This document shows positions 59,823 through 64,000 of a stretch of 64,000 nucleotides of DNA, piece after piece. The stretch's first letter is position 1; every line of letters starts with the position of its first letter. The DNA is from Inia geoffrensis (taxonomy: Eukaryota > Chordata > Mammalia > Artiodactyla > Iniidae): assembly GCA_036417435.1 (NCBI GenBank), contig CM070913.1:91317373-91381372 (forward strand), written 5' to 3'. The notes under the pieces are model-generated. The model saw only the letters and a program-made list of their open reading frames with translations. It was not told the origin of the DNA and did no database searches. The position numbers were made by a program, and so were the translations under genes.

Positions 59823-60891
59823 AGAAAACAGGACAGAAAACTACAATGAGGTATCACCTCACACCGGTCAGAATGGCCACCACCAAAAAGTCTACAAACA
59901 ATAAATGCTGGAGAGGGTGTGGAGAAAAGGGAACCCTCCTGCACTGTTGGTGGGAATTGGTACAGCCACTGTGGAGAACAGTAGGTCCTTGTTAGTTATC
60001 AATTTTATATATAGTAGCATGTACATGTTAATCCCTATCTCCTAATTTATCACTTCTCTCCACATTTCCCCTTTGGTAACCATAAGCTGGATTTCAAGAT
60101 CTGTGAGTCTGTTTCTGTTTTGTAAAAAAAAGTTCATTTTTCTAAGTACAACCATTATGGAGAACAGTATGGAGGTTCCTTAAGAAACTAAAAACAGAGC
60201 TACCATAGGATCCAGCAACCCCATTCCTGGGCATATATCCAGAGAAAACCATGGTTTGAAAGGATACATGCACCCCAATGTTCATTGCAGCACTGTTTAC
60301 AATGGTCAAGACATGGAAGCATTGTATGCATGGAAGTATCTGTCAATGTCCATCGATGGATGAATGATAAGGGAGATGTGGTACATATACACAATGGAAT
60401 ACTACTCAGCCATGAAAAAATTAAATAATGCCGTTTGCAGCAACATGGATGGACCTGGAGATTATCATGCTAAGTGAAGTCAGTCAGACAGAGAAAGACA
60501 AATATCATATGATATAACATGCGGAATCTAAAAAAAGATACAAATGAACTTACCTACAAAACAGAAACAGACTCACAGACTTAGAAAACAAACTTATCGT
60601 CACTAAAGGGGAAAGGTGGGAGAAAGGGATGAATTGGGAGTTTGGGACTCACATACACACACTATTATATATAAAGTAGAAAAACAACAAGCATAAACTG
60701 TAGAGCACAGGGAGCTCTGCTCAATATTCTGTAACAACCTAAATGGGAAAAGAATTTGAAAATGAATAGATACATGTATATGTATAACTGAATCACTTTG
60801 CTGTACACCTGAAACTATCACTACATTAGTAATCAACTATACGCCAGTATAAAATAAAAATTAAAAAAGAAAGAAAAGAAAACAGGACAGA
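59823..60891 (+). mobile_element. L1 insertion with an inverted internal segment
   Basis: The TSD AGAAAACAGGACAGA (59823-59837, 60877-60891) encloses three parts: sense ORF2 (59838-59983), antisense 3'UTR (about 59984-60143), and sense ORF2 end plus 3'UTR with A-rich tail (about 60144-60876). TGGAGAACAG occurs at both sides of the inverted piece. No ORF survives. Confidence 0.9.
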
Positions 60892-63689
60892 GTCTGCTCC
60901 AACAAAAGATGCCCCTGCAGTGGAATACTTGGGTCTGGAACTTCTCAGAGGATGGCCCTGGGGGAGGTTTCAGTTAGTGCATGCATATGGTGTGAAAGCA
61001 ACACATAGTGAGATGCAGGGTCCCCACTTTATTCCCCCACCAATGGTTCTTGAGGACGTTACAGGGTTTGATGCTGATGTGATTTGATCATCCTTCAGAC
61101 ACTGCCAATACCTCCACTTTTTTTTTCCTTTTAACAAAGAGCAAGGAGCCTTTTCCTGGCAAGGAGATGCACTGGGATTGTGTGCTTTATAATGCTGTTA
61201 TTTTTACAGTTACCTTTTTGTAAGCAATCATGGCAATAAAAGCGATATAAAGTGTCTTTTAAAACATATTTATTAAAGGAAAAGTTGAGTCTGTTCGAAA
61301 AACAGCATGGAGCTGTTAGCAGAAGTAGGAACACAGAACTGCCACGCAGGTTGGCCTTGCGTGACTAAAATTGGGCCAAGCCCGCTGTGATCTAAACAAT
61401 AACGTGTTTATTCATATTTAGTATGGGTCTATTTCTGTGCCACTTCCCAGCTTTGAAAAGATGCTAAAAACGCAAAACACGTGCTCAGAAAATGCAAACT
61501 CCTTGTAGAGTTGAGTTACCAAAACAAATCGTTCAAGAGGGACCCAGGGCAGCTCAAATACCGCACCCCAGGGGATGGGAGGACACAGAGATGAAGGTCA
61601 GAGGGATCCGTGTTCCATCTCTTTTCATTCTGCAGTCGTTTTCAGATCGCTTCCAGGTCCCACATCCCTTGTGAGTCACTAAAACTATTCTTGAGATCAG
61701 GGAACTTTCCTGCACCCAAAGGAGTAACGTCTACAAGGGTGTGGAGCCTAACCGGGTCTTTCAGACTCTGTCCATTTAGGACAAAGAATATCTACACAAC
61801 TCCCTGATCATTCTTGCATGCAAACTTTCTCTTTTAATTGTTACCCAAAGATAAAATGTTTGCTACCCAAGGCACCATTTTATTGAATAGCAGCTTTGAT
61901 GGGAACTGAGTCATTGGCAACTCTAAAAACCATAGTGTCAATCTGTGGGGAGTGTGCAAAAAATTTTTTTTTCTTTTTTGAGATAGCTTTCAAGGACACT
62001 GACGATAAATCTTGAAAAGAGAGCTACTTACAAGCCAGGCATTTATGGAATCTGCCAGTTATTTGTGTCTTTGCTTTTGTCAATAGCAGTACAATTTGCT
62101 GTTGGTGCGGAATTAACCATCGACCTAAATCCTAGCAATCTATCAAAATCTGTTTCTCAGATAAAGTCGTGCAGGAGTGCGATACATATATCAGTGCCAG
62201 GCACGAGGCCACTCCACAGAGGGGGCTGATTGCGACTCCTTTCAGTGCCGGACAAAGTGGGGAATCAGAGATGAATCACAACCGACTTACATGGAGAGTT
62301 TTTCAACCATCACTAAGCGCTCATTGTTTAAAAAGTACAATAACACGATCGCTGTCTCCTGGTTTCCTGCAAACTATTTAAGGATAATGACACCCAATTT
62401 GTTTACCTAATGCACAGCCCCAAGAATTACTGACAAGGCCAACATGATTTATTGTTCTTACATTATGCAAAGTGCTCCGGGGAGATCATGGCTCATTATG
62501 CAAAATCAAAACCATTGCTGTTCACTTGAATGAGTCCCAATGTGTCATTGCCAGGTACCCTCCTTGACTGACGACAGTGTTTGTTAGTGTGCCGCTGCCC
62601 CGGAGTTAAAGGCAGGACCGAAATGCAAGTATGCAGTCTTATGGGCGGAGACGCAGGTTTGGACCAAAGGCTGGGCTTCCAAAGCCAGCATGAATAAAGC
62701 AGCACAGAAGGTGCTCAGTAAATAAAAAGGTGAACTTCAGGGTCTTAAAATACAAATGGGAGAGAAAAAGGTGGCTGTGTATAAAACAGAAACTTTAGAA
62801 ACAAGCCTACCTTTCTCCTTTTATTTTTCTGGCTAGAGGGATTTGGACTTGAGTGCCCGTGAGTCTCTTTAAAAAAGAGAGATTTATTCTTCTCAACCAC
62901 CAGACTTAGCGGTATCTCTGTCAGATTAGAGTTTCATCATTACTTTGAAATATTTGATATAAAAAAAGTTCATTTGATTAGCGATCTACTCAGATTATCA
63001 CAAAAATTTTCAACATTAAATTTGTCAAGGGAAAAAAGAAGAGGTATAGCTTCAACTGTTGTACATTTTTGAATGCTTGTGAAAAATGATTAAAAAAAAT
63101 TTTTATCAACTGCTCATCAATGCTATCAAGAATTTGAAAGGTTCATTAAAAAAAAGATTTGATGCAGCCATTTCAAGAATAAAACCAGATATTTAAAAGT
63201 TATGCTCAGGCATGCCAGGTAAAGTTCCTCATTCAGAAATTTAAAAGGTTGTATTTGGAATTTATAAACAAATTTAGTATCTAACGTTTTTCTTAATTGC
63301 TTGTATTGTGTTTTTCCTATCATAATCATATCCTCATAAGAAATATACCACTTTTTCAGGGACCCCCCCCATAGATGCTCTGAAGACCCTCTCAATCCCC
63401 CCCAGGGCTGCTCAAGTGTATACGGACGATAAAGCTTGGTACACGCTGATACCGAGAATGATTTCATAGGGGTAAGAACCCCCCTCTCCTCATATCATCT
63501 TTGAAAACTCCCATCTCTCTGTAGAGACAAATGTCCAGGCCTTAGTTGAGTATCAGCTTTCTGGTCGACCCTCTGCCTTTTGCAACAAGCAAATACAAGC
63601 CAGGGGGAGAGATCAGAGAACTCAGGAACAAGGTGGTGCCAACAATAGGTCCTCCTCAAGACAGACCTGGTCCTAGGCTAGCTTGAGTC
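60892..63689. other. Long repeat-poor stretch, candidate conserved non-coding DNA
   Basis: Almost 2.8 kb have no mobile element I recognise, the longest such run here. Bases 62030-62720 are the most enhancer-like: CATTATGCAAA occurs twice (62461-62471, 62494-62504), with GTTTACCTAA near 62400 and several CpGs. Bases 61130-61320 are a second block. No ORF with a domain is present. Confidence 0.4.
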
Positions 63690-64000
63690 TTTTTTTCTTT
63701 TTTTTTTTTTTAACTTTATTGAGGTATAGTTGATTTACAATGTTGTGTTAGTGTCAGGTGTACAGCAAAGTGATTCAGTTATACATGTATACATATTCAT
63801 TCTTTTTTAGATCCTTTTCTCATATAGGTTACCACAGAATATTGAGTAGAGTTCCTTGTGCTATACAGTAGGTCCTTGTTGGTTATCTATCTTATATATA
63901 ATAGTGTGTGTGTGTTCATCCCAAGCTCCTGATTTATTTCTCCCCCCACGTTTCCCCTTTGGTAACCATAAATGTGTTTTCTATGACTGTAAGTCTGTTT
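63690..64000 (-). mobile_element. L1 3' end, cut by the window edge
   Basis: A T-rich tail is followed by TTGAGGTATAGTTGATTTAC, CTATACAGTAGGTCCTTGTT and on to the end of the window, still within the L1 3'UTR. Confidence 0.93.

Overview
This is eukaryotic, mammalian, mostly intergenic DNA. The best diagnostic is a set of 18 tRNA-derived SINEs that begin with GGCTTCCCTGGTGGCGCAG and either end in a short 'scrambled' body with an A tail or continue into a longer ~330 bp body. I recognise these as the CHR family of whales, dolphins and hippos. Together with many L1 copies whose 3' ends match the cetartiodactyl type, this points to a cetacean, probably a toothed or baleen whale. The family names are from memory and were not searched. 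No multi-exon host gene, classical RNA gene, CpG-island promoter or prokaryotic feature is visible.

The only coding-capable unit is on the minus strand at 54474-55862. It is a complete, intronless 462-codon copy of translation elongation factor eEF1A1. It keeps its 5'UTR from the canonical TOP cytosine, its 3'UTR, a poly(A) tract and a 15-bp target-site duplication, so it is a full-length L1-mobilised retrocopy. It landed inside an old L2 element.

Layout. 0-10 kb: L1 3' ends, one with an apparent 3' transduction; four CHR SINEs, two of them nested in a MIR; a MaLR-type LTR split by an L1 and followed by a 54-bp minisatellite; and two Tigger-type DNA transposons in opposite orientation. 10-20 kb: long CHR SINEs, MIRs, and two L1 3' segments carrying ORF2 C-terminal remnants and CA/TG microsatellites. 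20-31 kb: deeply nested L1/L1/SINE clusters, a MER5-like element, and a 90-bp near-identical local duplication. 31-34 kb: a MaLR-type LTR broken by a SINE and by an interstitial telomeric TTAGGG array, then L2. 34-48 kb: mostly unique DNA with scattered SINE, L1, MIR and LTR relics and a 25-bp tandem repeat. 48-56 kb: L1 with nested SINE, MaLR-type LTR, a 30-bp minisatellite, L2s and the eEF1A1 retrocopy. 56-64 kb: unique DNA, two L1 copies (one with an inverted internal segment), a long repeat-poor stretch that could hold a conserved enhancer, and the start of another L1.

There is no set of genes working together. The window is best read as a record of retrotransposition, with a few places (repeat-poor AT-rich blocks and the intact retrocopy) where function is possible. 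I see no convincing new multi-gene system.
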